A stretch of DNA of 45,712 nucleotides. It comes from Trichomonas tenax. Lineage: Eukaryota; Parabasalia; Trichomonadida; Trichomonadidae. Each line of letters starts with the position of its first letter. Position 1 is the first letter of the stretch. The notes under the pieces were generated by a model. The model did not search any database, was not told where the DNA came from, and worked only from the letters and a program-made list of their open reading frames with translations. Positions 28,514-38,884 of this stretch are shown here, one piece after another. The stretch lies in NCBI GenBank assembly GCA_023091735.1, contig JALKBU010000356.1:1-45712 (forward strand), read 5' to 3'. The position numbers and the translations under genes are program-made.

Positions 28514-29141
28514 AACTAGCGTTGATAATTGCTTTCATCGTCTTATATTAAAATTACATAACTTTTATTTCTCAAATAAACTACAAATATATTTATCTAC
28601 ATATCTGTTTTCTCTTTCATAAGTCTTTCACTTATATATTTTTTATTAACATCCTTTTTTATCGTGATACAGCATATTCACTAATATATTTATATTATAC
28701 TCAATTTGTAGAATCAAATTATATATGTGAGAACATCATAATTTAATTTTTAATCATTTGGCATTTATTGTGTCAAAATTAAACATTTTGGAATTAATAC
28801 CTCTATTAACTTCATTAAATGTTATCGATCTACCTACATGACAACTTCAGAATCCAATTTTTAAAAAATATTTTAATTGAGCTTCTAAAAATCGGAATCC
28901 AACAAATTTGTGTATGAATTATCAATAACAGGCTTTTTGTGTATATAATAATACATGTGTTGAGAATTAAAATAATTTTTTTATGAAAAATATCGAATAT
29001 TGGAGTTAAAATCAACAGATAAGAACTTATACGCATTTCAAGTTCTGCGCACAGTGAATTGTTAATGGAAATTAATGGTTCAGATTTCGAATTTAAAACA
29101 AAAAGAAAATTTAGAATTGCAAAACAAAAAAAGAAACAGTA
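28514..29141. other. Non-coding stretch (convergent gene ends)
   Basis: AT-rich DNA between the convergent 3' ends of the dynein light chain and WD40 genes. Nothing else is recognised. Confidence 0.35.
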
Positions 29142-30776
29142 TTATATAATGTTGATCCTCATAAACGCACTGGTTGGGAAGTTGGACTGATCAACTCTAG
29201 AAACGCCGTATTTTTCGACATCATAATATTGATCCAAGCATTTTTCGCTCGTAATAGTATAAACGCTCTTACTATCCATAAACATCTGTAGCGGAGCGCT
29301 GTTGCCGATCTTTGATGTGAACAAGACCTTCCCCATTCTAATATCCCACATCTTAACAACGCCATCTATTCCACCTGTGGCAATTTTATCATCTTTGCCT
29401 GTTAAAGCTGTAATTATTCCTAAATGCCTTGTCAGCGTTTGAACAGCAGTGTTCGTGCGAACATCCCACAATCTCGCTGTCTGATCAGCTGATCCAGAAA
29501 TGAAACAATGCTGCTCGAAATTCGTCAAACTCGTAATACCACCAACGTGGCCGATTGGACGTGCGACAATCGTTCCATTGGAGGCAAACAAGTGTGGTGT
29601 GTGGTGCTCTGTTGATCCGCAAACGAGATAATCATTGCACGCAATGAGTGATGAAATAGATGATAAATATGATGTCAAACATGTCGTGAATTGTGGACTT
29701 CCCTCTGTTTCAAGGGATTCCTTTGACCAGCAAACAACGCAAGAGCCTGTTGCAAGCGCCAAAGAATGATCCCAAAAGCACATCGAAGAAGATAATGAAG
29801 AATGCATTCCTGCAGAAAAAACTTTCGATGGCTTGAGATCGGATAATGAAAACGTTTTGATTGATCCACACGAGTACGTGTATATATCTCTCCTGTCTAT
29901 GTCATAAGTAATTGAAGAAACTGGTGAATTAAATTGAATTGGTGTTTTTTGCCCATTAAAGTATAATTGCTGGCTTCCATCTTCATCACTGTATGATACA
30001 ATAGCCGGAATATTCGAAATGAAAGTTCCAGACTCGATAATTGGATAAGATTCTTGAATATCGACTGGTTTGTAAATATTTGATGATGGATCTAACATAT
30101 CGGACATAACTGGTAACGAGGATGGATCTCGTATTGGATTTCTTATGTTTTGTGCAGAAACAAATTCGTCATATCTTTGATCATTCATTTTAACGAGTTG
30201 TCTTGTAATTCTTGCGGCAGACTCAAGCTGCGCCATCGTATTTTCTTCTGGCACTGTCATCATCGCTTCTCGCTCTTGGAAAATTGTGTTTGAAAAAGAA
30301 TTTGTTGCAGGCATCTGTTGCTGCTGAGGAATCATCAGATTCATCGGTATAGGTGATGGCACCATTCTTGGCATCGCCTGTGCCCTTTCATCGAACATTC
30401 TGTTTGGATGTTCGAATCTTGGCGGGAATTGAACAACAGAGAGTGATCTTGGTGGCTGTTGTGGTATAGTTTTCTTTGGCGGAATAACTTGCTGTGTTTC
30501 TTTTTTTTCCGGAGGCGCGACTTGATTTTGCTGATTTGTCGGGTGATAGAAGACTCTTTTGTTGTTATTGAACCACAGCCTTACAGTCCTGTGGCACCAG
30601 TGCTTGTTGGAAGGTGCTAAGACCGAAACAACGTTTTGCACGACCTGAGAACGCTGCAATGATCTCTCAGGGTGAGAAAAATACATCTGAAGGTAGTTGA
30701 CGAGGATCGGCATCTCCGTCTCACTGGGAAAGTAGCGGCCTTCTTTGCCGTCGTCGTCTATGTAACTCGATTTCAT
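29142..30776 (-). CDS. Homeodomain-like N-terminus fused to WD40 propeller
   Basis: A 544-residue protein. Residues ~20-78 look like a homeodomain-type HTH: helices LVNYLQMYF and SQVVQNVVSVL, then HRTVRLWFNNNKR (62-74), where W-F-x-N matches the homeodomain recognition helix (WF and the DNA-contacting Asn). Residues ~80-235 are a Pro/Gln/Met-rich linker (IPQQQQMP). From about 240 to the end there are WD40-like repeats; the clearest are FISGSADQTARLWDVRT and IATGGIDGVVKMWDIRMG, while the earlier blades are degenerate. It may be a DNA-binding regulator with a protein-interaction propeller (inference). The ATG at 30776 starts the only frame. Confidence 0.75.
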   Translation of the reverse strand: MKSSYIDDDGKEGRYFPSETEMPILVNYLQMYFSHPERSLQRSQVVQNVVSVLAPSNKHWCHRTVRLWFNNNKRVFYHPTNQQNQVAPPEKKETQQVIPPKKTIPQQPPRSLSVVQFPPRFEHPNRMFDERAQAMPRMVPSPIPMNLMIPQQQQMPATNSFSNTIFQEREAMMTVPEENTMAQLESAARITRQLVKMNDQRYDEFVSAQNIRNPIRDPSSLPVMSDMLDPSSNIYKPVDIQESYPIIESGTFISNIPAIVSYSDEDGSQQLYFNGQKTPIQFNSPVSSITYDIDRRDIYTYSCGSIKTFSLSDLKPSKVFSAGMHSSLSSSMCFWDHSLALATGSCVVCWSKESLETEGSPQFTTCLTSYLSSISSLIACNDYLVCGSTEHHTPHLFASNGTIVARPIGHVGGITSLTNFEQHCFISGSADQTARLWDVRTNTAVQTLTRHLGIITALTGKDDKIATGGIDGVVKMWDIRMGKVLFTSKIGNSAPLQMFMDSKSVYTITSEKCLDQYYDVEKYGVSRVDQSNFPTSAFMRINII

Positions 30777-32995
30777 TTATTTTTATTAGATTTCAAACTG
30801 TCCAAACCTCCCATTTTCAATAGGTCCAGATTTTAACTCTTTTGAGGATTTTTTGCCGCATTTTCATTGAAAGAGGGATCTTTGCTTGACATTATTCATT
30901 CTCTTTCATTCCATTCTATATGTTGGCTAAGTCATTTTTATGAAATATGCATTTTTTAATATTCAATATATTTATAATATTGATTTCAGACAAGTTTTCC
31001 TTTATCTAATTCTAATTTATAAAAAGTTAATATTAATATTGATATTGTTTTTAGTCTATACCATTCAAGAAAGTGCTGACGAATTGTTTTTCATGATAGT
31101 TTGATTTTGAAGATGTTAATATTATTGATTAGTATATAATTTGTATAGGTAGGAATATGAGATATTGATGGAGGCTAAATATCGATAATGAAGCTACATA
31201 TTCAATTTTGTAATTTAAATATTGATTTTAGAGACCATCTATTTCATAAAAAGATAACCATAAGCTTAGGGATGGTCATATATTCTTATTTTTAGTCAAT
31301 TCTATTGCTTATATTTCTTTTTCGACATTTTGAACTTCTAGTTGTTTTATAGATATTTAAGAAGAATTATATTAAAATGAACACAAGTTAAATCAAAACA
31401 TTCATTAATTCTGTATAAATGAAATGAATTTGTATATTTTTGGCAGCTAACTTAAATTTATATATGCTTAACGTAATCACAAGGCATGCCGCCAGTTTAC
31501 AATAGACACCATCGACCAAAGCAAAATCAATTGAACCGATATTATCGAATTAATATGGGCTTTAACGATTATTTCATATTCCCGGGTTCTCTAGCACACT
31601 TATTAGATTGCGCTACTTTTGAGTCATTTTCGAGCTATGAAATAATCGCAATATTTTCGATCTTTGTCAAAATACTACAATTTTGTCTATAAGTCACAGC
31701 ATATAAAGAATATATATCGTGTATGTCATGGAAGTACTTTTTGAGTCAATAGGATGAGCCAGTTTTAAAATACAAAATGGAATTTGCGAACAGATGAGAT
31801 TTATGGTTAAAATTACTCTATTTCTGAATGAGCATGATTATTTGCTAGCATTTCCATCAGTAAATTGTTGATTTACCTTTATAACGAACTTAATACAACC
31901 AAAAATGACCGAAGTTGATAAAAACCTGATCTCTCTTTGTGCTAGATGTTAAATCCTATACAATTAGGATATAATCAACTATGTTGTTATACTTTATTCG
32001 AATGAGAATTTTTAAAGAACAAATTTAAGTTATAACATATGTAAATAAGTTATAGCATATATTTGAAAAAGTGAACTTATAGATTCTCTCAACTTTCATC
32101 ACGAAAAATCGTAAAAAAGAATCTATATATGAATATTAGTGAAGAAAACACACATATTTTCAAATTACAGTATTCTCACTATAATACCCTTGGCTAAGAA
32201 GTTATTTTGTTTATGTTTTCACACGATGGTACAGGGTCTTGCCTGATTCCAATTGCAGAATATTATGCTGAAGGAAGTGATAGAACCAAATTAGACTACT
32301 CTAGTACACACAAATGTAATATTCTTGGCAAACACACCATTGTCAAAAGCCATTATAAAGAATCGAGAAATCACTTAGATCGAGCATGAGTTTCTTTCCA
32401 TGTATCATCAGAAGTAGCAGCATATGTATGTGCTCTGTATTCACTCGAGATAAAACCAAAAAATATCTGTATTTTCATTTGATTCATTCAAAAATATGAA
32501 CAAATGCGTCTTTTCTCAATAGGCATTATCATTCCATTAGTTCTATATATTCTCATCAAATGCGTACACAAATCGTGCTCTAAAATATGAATCAATCAGT
32601 ATTTTTTTCATAAAAATATTCCTAATACCGTGATATTAAATCGATATCTTGTGAAAATTTGCAATGTAATATGCATAGATCAAGTACTTAATTTAAATAA
32701 TACGATTCATGTAGCTATTTAAGTTTTTGTTGATCAAGATCCAGATTTGAATTCCTCAAAAAATTGAACAACTCATACGTCTGAACAGTAACAATACTAT
32801 TCTCACAATTCTATATCACAGGATACTGGTAAATTTTCGATATTTTCATTTTTTGCTCGAAATACGATTTCGATCCGGATGATTGGCTCACCCAAATGAT
32901 TACCGCTCGTTTATTATTTGTTCCTCATTGGGTATGGACCCTACTGTGTGAGACCCAAGGTGATTGGTAGTAAAAGGCGAAGTTCCCCCCTTTTT
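30777..32995. other. Gene-poor AT-rich region
   Basis: More than 2 kb without a convincing gene. Short open frames at 31486-31692 and 32207-32389 show no family signature, and the second opens with TTG. No tRNA or rRNA pattern is seen. Confidence 0.4.
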
Positions 32996-33092
32996 AGCTC
33001 TGTGTGTTATTCTTCTCAATTTAATAAACTTTTCAAATTTAGCCACTCATAAAAGAGTCATCATTATTTTTGGGAGAATAACACACAGAGCT
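32996..33092. repeat. 97-bp inverted-repeat element
   Basis: AGCTCTGTGTGTTATTCT (32996-33013) and its exact reverse complement (33075-33092) flank about 61 bp of AT-rich DNA. It could be a tiny MITE or an RNA hairpin. The right flank (TTAT) and left flank (TTTT) give no clear target duplication. Confidence 0.6.
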
Positions 33093-33549
33093 TATATGTG
33101 AACATTTGGAATACTTTCTTCAAAAAAAGCTAAAAAAGCATATTTGTGATTAGATTTACCTATTTATCATCGACAACAACATATTTTACGTTATAAAAAT
33201 GCTATACAATGGGAATATAATATATTATAATGAGTAAGGCACATCATGGTAAATCAATGTTTTTGATGCAAGGTATATCTAATATTTTAATGAAATATAG
33301 ACTTTGTTAGCTAATTCTTTAATATATCATGCACAACAGGATTTTGTACATTGATGTTCAATAACTTCGCAAGAAGTTAATCCAGTGAGTTAAAAAAGAA
33401 TATCACCGACTTTGTGTATCAATTTTAGACAAGCCAAATTGAAAATGTATTACATTCAATTACTTAAATACATATACAATATAGTAGATAACATTCAAAT
33501 ATGATTTTGCCATTGATGAAACTATCTGAATATATGAAATTATGATGAA

Positions 33550-33753
33550 ATGAATGATCTTTTAAACAATGAAGGTTTATTCCTTGATACAAAGGCCAAG
33601 TGTAATGAACAAAAATCTACATAGGATTTTATAGATGTTTGTGATGTTCACATTTATCTATTCATTGAAATGGAAGATGAACCCAATACTCTTTGCAAAA
33701 AAAAGGTGCATCAAAGCCAAGTCAAAGCAAAAATAATCAAATCTATTAAATAA
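33550..33753 (+). pseudogene. Gene relic with one in-frame stop
   Basis: From the ATG at 33550 the frame reads MNDLLNNEGLFLDTKAKC..., meets TAG at 33622-33624, then continues DFIDVCDVHIYLFIEMEDE... to TAA at 33751-33753. Both halves have normal amino-acid composition. The segment around DVCDVHIYLFIE is vaguely like the N-terminal region of trichomonad ankyrin (DUF3447-type) proteins, but this is only an impression. No downstream ankyrin repeats are visible. Confidence 0.4.
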
Positions 33754-33949
33754 TGCGTTTGGGATTGGTATGTGTCATTTATAAAGATAATTTATTATTA
33801 GTTTTCATATTTTGCTTTAATATAGTTTAGCAGTCAATGAATGTATTATGTTGCCGAAGTATATTGTGATTAACAGAGTTTTAGTTCATATATAATATAT
33901 TTTTTTGAAAATATTATATTTCGTGCAAATCAAGAGTATAAATCGCTAT

Positions 33950-34284
33950 TTAGCCAAGAAATGCTCTGATTTCGTTATAGTCCTTGTTGAGCCGTTCTCT
34001 GATCCTTCTTATTGTTTGTGTTAAGTCCGCAGAATCTTCGATAGTGATTTTCTCAAAGAATTCACGATGCTTTGTCATGAAGGGAGTCATGAATATGCTT
34101 TGATTTGGATCATAGCGTATACTCTACCGATGGTATACAGTTTTCCCACAATATTATCATTAGCCATGGACTGCATGATGATGTGGACGAATATGAATAG
34201 ATTTTTGATAATTTCACAAATTTTGTGTTTTTCATCACCTTTGTTGTGCATAGATTTTCCAAAGTATGATTTATTGACTTTCAT
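33950..34284 (-). pseudogene. Frameshifted gene relic, family unknown
   Basis: The frame from the ATG at 34284 (MKVNKSYFGKSMHNKGDEKH...) is protein-like up to GKLYTIGRVYAMIQIKAY, near 34,090. A second frame then carries FMTPFMTKHREFFEKITIED, TQTIRRIRERLNKDYNEIR and stops at 33950. The pieces look like the C-terminal end of one helical protein split by a frameshift, with more decayed sequence upstream to about 34,450. I do not recognise the family. Confidence 0.4.
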
Positions 34285-34599
34285 GCAATGGAGAGAGAAA
34301 TAACGTACAGATGTTATCTTTGAAATATTAGCTTTGCATAAAGAGATATTCGATCAAAGACTGATTTTAGAAAACTTTTTCTCGAAATTTACTCGACTAA
34401 TCACCAATTTGTATCGATGAAACAATTGCATATATACCTCCAGTAAAATATGAATTTTTCAGTAGATATCTATTTATATATAACAGAAATGAGGAAAATT
34501 TGGTAATATTCATAAGGGCAAATGCCAATACTTTATTGAAAACAAATATTCGAACGTGCTTTAACAATATATATCAAAATTGTTAAATATTAAACTATT

Positions 34600-34947
34600 T
34601 CAAATGTGAATCTTAATATCATTTGGTAAGTGATATGCTGCAGCGCATGAAAGACCCATGAGGATCAAAAATATCGCAAATTTCTTAGTAGATTGTTGAT
34701 ATGTTAAAACTGGAATGAATTTTGCTATGATATAGCAAACAAGTGATTCTATTCCGAACATTCCTGCATATATAAGTGATTCTCGTTTTGTATGTGATCT
34801 AACTCCAGCAAAAACGCCAACACAAAAAACGAGCAACAATGGGAAGATAATAAGAACACTGCAATCTTCCTTCATTAAGTCCTCTTCGTTGCTGATGGGA
34901 ATTGGTTGCAATTCGCCATCTTCAACATCAAGATTCGTTTCTTTCAT
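34600..34947 (-). CDS. Small three-span membrane protein
   Basis: 115 residues from the ATG at 34947. An acidic N-terminus (NLDVEDGELQPIPISNEED) precedes hydrophobic spans at about 31-48 (CSVLIIFPLLLVFCVGVFAG), 57-78 and 88-105. No family is recognised; a small endomembrane or surface protein is likely. An upstream ATG at 34992 exists in frame, but GGCACTTTTCATATATC sits between it and 34947 with the spacing of an initiator, so the later ATG is preferred. It is divergent from the PLD-like gene. Confidence 0.5.
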   Translation of the reverse strand: MKETNLDVEDGELQPIPISNEEDLMKEDCSVLIIFPLLLVFCVGVFAGVRSHTKRESLIYAGMFGIESLVCYIIAKFIPVLTYQQSTKKFAIFLILMGLSCAAAYHLPNDIKIHI

Positions 34948-34955
34948 GATATATG

Positions 34956-34964
34956 AAAAGTGCC
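34956..34964 (-). promoter_or_regulatory. Initiator-like CACTTTT before the small membrane protein
   Basis: On the minus strand GGCACTTTT ends 8 nt before the ATG at 34947, the same spacing as CACTTTT before the Rab gene. It decides the choice of start. Confidence 0.45.
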
Positions 34965-35278
34965 AATTAAAAGTTTCATATTTCTGACACATAAACAATA
35001 TAATTTGACAAAGAATATTGATGCTGTCAAATGCACCAAAAGAGTTAATACTATTTGATTTTCACCAATGAACACATCTATATGCTATTCAGACATATTG
35101 TTCTAGTTTTTGGCAAAAGACATATTAAAAGATAAAGATATTTAATCATTTCTTGAATACATATTTTCAGAATCTCTATCTTTGTATTTAACAAAAATTC
35201 AATATGGCAAGCATAATATCATGTTCTAAATTGTTAAAATTTCAAGTTAGGTCCCAAATAAAGATGATTATAATTTTT

Positions 35279-35313
35279 GACAAATAAAATATGAATTGAC
35301 AAGTAAAGTGGCA
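35279..35313 (+). promoter_or_regulatory. TGAC-N2-GTAAA promoter-type motifs before the PLD-like gene
   Basis: TGACAAATAAA at 35279 and TGACAAGTAAAGTGGCA at 35297, on the plus strand 65-100 bp before the ATG at 35377. The second has the same composite form (TGAC-N2-GTAAAGTG-N-CA) as the Maverick TIR. Confidence 0.4.
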
Positions 35314-35376
35314 AATGCTCAAATCAGAAATGTGGAGATTTGACACTTTAAGATTCAAAAGTGCCAAATTCTCTTC

Positions 35377-36504
35377 ATGAAGCGAATTCCATGCAACCAA
35401 ACAATATTTGGATGCATCGTCTCAGCGATTATTGTGACAACTCTCTTCGTTGTTACTGCTGTTGACACAGTACACTATGAACCTGATTGCCAGCAGTTCC
35501 CTGAGTTTTTTTTCACAACAAATGCCACATTTTTTAAAGACATAGTCGATAAAGCATTGATTCACTCAACAAAAAGATTTGTACTCGCTATAACGGATCC
35601 AAAATTCGAGTTAGATGTTTTTTCAAAATCCATTGAAAATTCAAAATTACCGAAAAATAAAATATTCATCTTTGCGCAGAACGATGAGAACAGGATAAAG
35701 AAGGTCGTTCAGAAATACGGACTAAGTGCTAAATATATAAATGAACGAAATTACAAAACAACACTTTCTTTGGTTGTTTATGATGATAACGCATACATCT
35801 TCCCATACACACCATACACACACATACCATCATACTACAGTGCTATTTCTTTCGAAAATTGTCGAACAGCCGCAGACGATATCGAAGCATTTATCAATTA
35901 TGTATCAGATATCCAAGATAACCCGCCAAATCACATCGCAAAAACATCAATGCAGTCAAAGACATCATTCCAGAATCCAGTGAAAATCAATGATTCAGTA
36001 TTTTTTACTTTTTACAATCATCAAAATGTTTTGATTCCTGTCCGTCAACATACAAATGATATTCTCAACCAGCAATTCAAGGAGGAGCCAAATTCAATCT
36101 ATATTTTTGCAAAAACTCCACCTTATGTTTCATTATATACAGATATGGAATCTTCCTTATTTAACCTATATTATAACCTCAAAGCATTGCTGTTCCGCAA
36201 CACAACGGACATTTATTTCTTATATTCATCAGAGCAGTCATTGACTCAATATCAAACTATTTGGTTGAATGCATTGAAAGTTTATCCACGATTTCATCTT
36301 AATTATATTAAAAATAACTACGCCAGTTTACAATTCATGATTACGGATGACTGGATGTTCATATTTCAACATGATATCAAAAATCAAGAAATTAATGAAT
36401 TTATTTCTTTACACTATGCTACAAATGACGTGGCAACAATAAACAAATCATTAGATTTCTTCAAGATGAAATGGAATGAATCTGTTCCTTTTGTGAAAGC
36501 TTAA
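35377..36504 (+). CDS. PLD3/4-like type II membrane protein lacking HKD residues
   Basis: 375 residues with one membrane anchor near the N-terminus (about 9-29), so most of the protein would be lumenal or extracellular. The body shows the two-lobe layout of PLD3/PLD4-type phospholipase D/5'-exonuclease proteins: about 125-140 (TTLSLVVYDDNAYIF, then ENCRTAADDIEAFINYV) aligns with the first HKD region, and 318-330 (SLQFMITDDWMFIF, then ending LDFFKMKWNESVPF) with the second. At the H and K positions of both HxKxxxxD motifs I see Thr/Ser and Ser/Gln, so the catalytic His and Lys are gone. Probably a pseudoenzyme; the assignment is moderate. Potential N-glycosylation sites are present (NATF, NDSV, NTTD). 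Confidence 0.55.
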   Translation: MKRIPCNQTIFGCIVSAIIVTTLFVVTAVDTVHYEPDCQQFPEFFFTTNATFFKDIVDKALIHSTKRFVLAITDPKFELDVFSKSIENSKLPKNKIFIFAQNDENRIKKVVQKYGLSAKYINERNYKTTLSLVVYDDNAYIFPYTPYTHIPSYYSAISFENCRTAADDIEAFINYVSDIQDNPPNHIAKTSMQSKTSFQNPVKINDSVFFTFYNHQNVLIPVRQHTNDILNQQFKEEPNSIYIFAKTPPYVSLYTDMESSLFNLYYNLKALLFRNTTDIYFLYSSEQSLTQYQTIWLNALKVYPRFHLNYIKNNYASLQFMITDDWMFIFQHDIKNQEINEFISLHYATNDVATINKSLDFFKMKWNESVPFVKA

Positions 36505-36872
36505 TTTCACTCGCATCATATTTTTGTGTTTATATATGCACCCTCTGTTTATTATATAAAAGATTTCATTAGTTAATATTTTCTTTTTAAAACCAAGTAA
36601 CTCACATACTGATTTCTAATGACCTAAATATGTTATATTCAAAATATTTATAATAATAAAAATTATATCAACATCAATTGATGATGAATTTTTTTTTTTT
36701 TTTTGTATTTATCAATATCCGTGATAAGTCAAAATATTTGAAGTGAATTCGGAGGGAAATATAGACAAAATATAGTAGAGAATTTAAAATTAGGAATCAT
36801 CAAAAAATAGTTTATTTGCTAAAACTGGAAATAAATCATAATTTAAAGATAAAGTGACTCTAATTAACCGAT
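36505..36872. other. Intergenic region with poly-T run
   Basis: Between the convergent PLD-like and Rab genes. It contains a T-run of about 18 at 36690-36708 and no gene. Confidence 0.4.
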
Positions 36873-37496
36873 TTAATAGCAGCACCAACCGGCATTTTGG
36901 GTTGTCTTTGGATCTATTTGTACTGGCTCGCCATTATCCTCTTCATGTGGATGTGGCTGCTCGACGAGGCGTGTTACAAGCTCCTCGAAAGCCTGCTGGA
37001 CACCTTCGTTTGATTTAGCACTAGATTCGACGAAAAGAGTAGCATATTTACGTGCAACATTCTCAGCATCCTCCTTAGGAACGATTTTATCCTTGAATTG
37101 AGGATCTTCCTTTAAATCGCACTTATTTCCAACAATAAGCATCTGGCAGTCGTTTGTCACGTTGCTATTAAGTTCTGGGATCCAGAAGCGCTCGAGATCG
37201 TCGAGTGAGTTCTTGTCAGTCAAGTCGTAAACTAAAATTGCGCCATCAACTTTTCTATAGAATTGGCGTGTAATTGTGCGGAATTTCTCTTGTCCTGCAG
37301 TATCCCAGATAGCGAGTTTTATCTTTTTGCCGTTAATTTCGATGTATTTCTGCTGAAAATTGACGCCAATTGTTGGATCAAATTCTTGGAATAATTCCTT
37401 GCAGTAACGTGTGATGATAGCAGTCTTTCCTACACCACTGTCACCTAAAAGGATAATCTTGAATTGAAAATCGTATTCTGGAGCCTCTTGAGCCAT
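36873..37496 (-). CDS. Rab family small GTPase
   Basis: A 207-residue Rab controlling vesicle traffic. P-loop GDSGVGKT (18-25), switch I Thr in PTIGVNF (41-47), switch II WDTAGQEKF (64-72), NKCD (124-127) and SAK near 159 are all intact, so it should bind and hydrolyse GTP (Gln69 present). The C-terminus WCCY supplies two cysteines for geranylgeranylation. The KLAIWDTAGQE run resembles the Rab18/Rab1 neighbourhood, but the subfamily cannot be fixed by eye; trichomonads have very large Rab families. The initiator TGTCACTTTT lies 7 nt before the ATG, and the stop overlaps TAAA. Confidence 0.93.
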   Translation of the reverse strand: MAQEAPEYDFQFKIILLGDSGVGKTAIITRYCKELFQEFDPTIGVNFQQKYIEINGKKIKLAIWDTAGQEKFRTITRQFYRKVDGAILVYDLTDKNSLDDLERFWIPELNSNVTNDCQMLIVGNKCDLKEDPQFKDKIVPKEDAENVARKYATLFVESSAKSNEGVQQAFEELVTRLVEQPHPHEEDNGEPVQIDPKTTQNAGWCCY

Positions 37497-37502
37497 TTAT
37501 GC

Positions 37503-37512
37503 AAAAGTGACA
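37503..37512 (-). promoter_or_regulatory. Initiator TGTCACTTTT of the Rab gene
   Basis: On the minus strand CTGTCACTTTTGCATAA precedes ATG. TCACTT fits the trichomonad initiator consensus exactly, giving a leader of about 13 nt. Confidence 0.7.
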
Positions 37513-38220
37513 GAATTCTCTTCGATAAAACTGGCAGTTTTTCGCTAATTCGTCACATTTGTTTTGATCTGTGTTCTCGCTTAATGAAGTACATCATTAA
37601 AATCCTATGGTTTACATCTTCGCATGGCTTCGATCACCAAAATCTTCCATTTTATTATTTCGAAATTTATTATTTTGATTCTTGCTTTGTAAGTACTAAA
37701 TTATGACACAGGCAAGGCATTTATACGCGTATTTGACGTTTTCAAACTTTTCTTTTATAATTATGAAATTAAATATTTTGTATAATGCTTTATAAATCTA
37801 TTTCTATGATGCAGAGAAGGTACTTATACTTTTGTAAGATTTTGGCCACATTTATTTTTTTTCCAATTGTCTCGAAATGTATTTTTAAATTTAAAAAATA
37901 TGATATATATTCTTTATTAACTATCAAGTAGCATCTTTTCAAAAGCATTCTGTAGAGTAAATCGCTGTTTATTTCGAAAATAGAGTCTGAAAGGAAGAAC
38001 TGTGGACTGGATTGCTAGCATTTTGGCTACCAGTGCCAACGAAGTGCTTAATTTTTCTTTTCACTATAAATTTTTAAAAAATATAAGATAAAATTGTTCC
38101 AATAATCATTTATAATCGCATGCCACGTAAATATTTATTTGTCAAATATACATGTATATTTGACATATTTACATTATCTGACATGTTAGATAATGTCACT
38201 TTTTCATGACAACTTTCGGT
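37513..38220. other. Non-coding stretch upstream of Rab
   Basis: AT-rich. Between about 38,120 and 38,205 there is a run of related short motifs (TTTGTCAAATATACATG, TTTGACATATTTACA, TGACATGTTAG, TGTCACTTTTTC) similar to the promoter-type elements elsewhere. No gene is seen. Confidence 0.35.
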
Positions 38221-38221
38221 A

Positions 38222-38575
38222 CGCAACAATTCCTTTGAAATTCTTTGTCCTTGTGGCGCCATAAAACTCGTTTTCGACAGTTGGAGATAGTAATTGTGGC
38301 CAGGTAAAAATCACATTCAAATTGTGGTATTCAATCAAAAAATATCGTTAACCATCTGGAAAAATGTAATTTGAGTCATTGAGTTGGTATAAAATGGAAT
38401 AGAGTCCAGGAAGATCAGATTTTAATGCTTGGCTCTCATTTTGAAAGCATTCCTTATTTTTCATCAAATGTTCAAAAACAAGTTTATATGTGAACCCCTC
38501 GAGAAATGTATACTTATATCCATCGATTATGGATATGTTTGCATCGTTAGCTTTCAAAAATGAGTCGAATATTAA
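38222..38575 (-). pseudogene. WGGL/LLDG family cluster, copy E (truncated)
   Basis: The N-terminal half of the family domain: ANISIIDGYKYTFLEG, YKLVFEHLMKNKECFQNES, YSILYQLNDSNYIFPDG, a stop, then RYFLIEYHNLN and LLSPTVENEFYG. The WGGL and LLDG half is missing, and the first codon equivalent to Met is TTG. TGTCACTTTT lies about 20 bp upstream on the plus strand (AAAAGTGACA in gene orientation). Confidence 0.6.
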
Positions 38576-38884
38576 TTTGCTTCATTGATAAAAATGTCAC
38601 TTTTTTATCCAAACAGTATATTTTCAATGCATTCTTTGAAGCAGCAATAACACTGAATCTATAATGAGGAGTTATGAAATAAAACATATAAATTCCGAAG
38701 AAACCAAATGTATCATCAAATCAATGTCATTTGATTATTGTTTTTTAAATCAAATCATAGTTTTAGATTATAATTACTGATATAGACTCATTTGCAGTAG
38801 CATTATTTGAGAAAGTATTATTAGCAAATTGGAGCAATCATTATAATAGCATAAATCAATTTTGGCAAATGATAAATGTCACAT

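Noticed and set aside
32207..32389. 60-codon plus-strand frame (SHDGTGSCLIPIAEYYAEGSD...)
   Set aside because: Opens with TTG, no recognisable homology, and no decayed continuation upstream or downstream.
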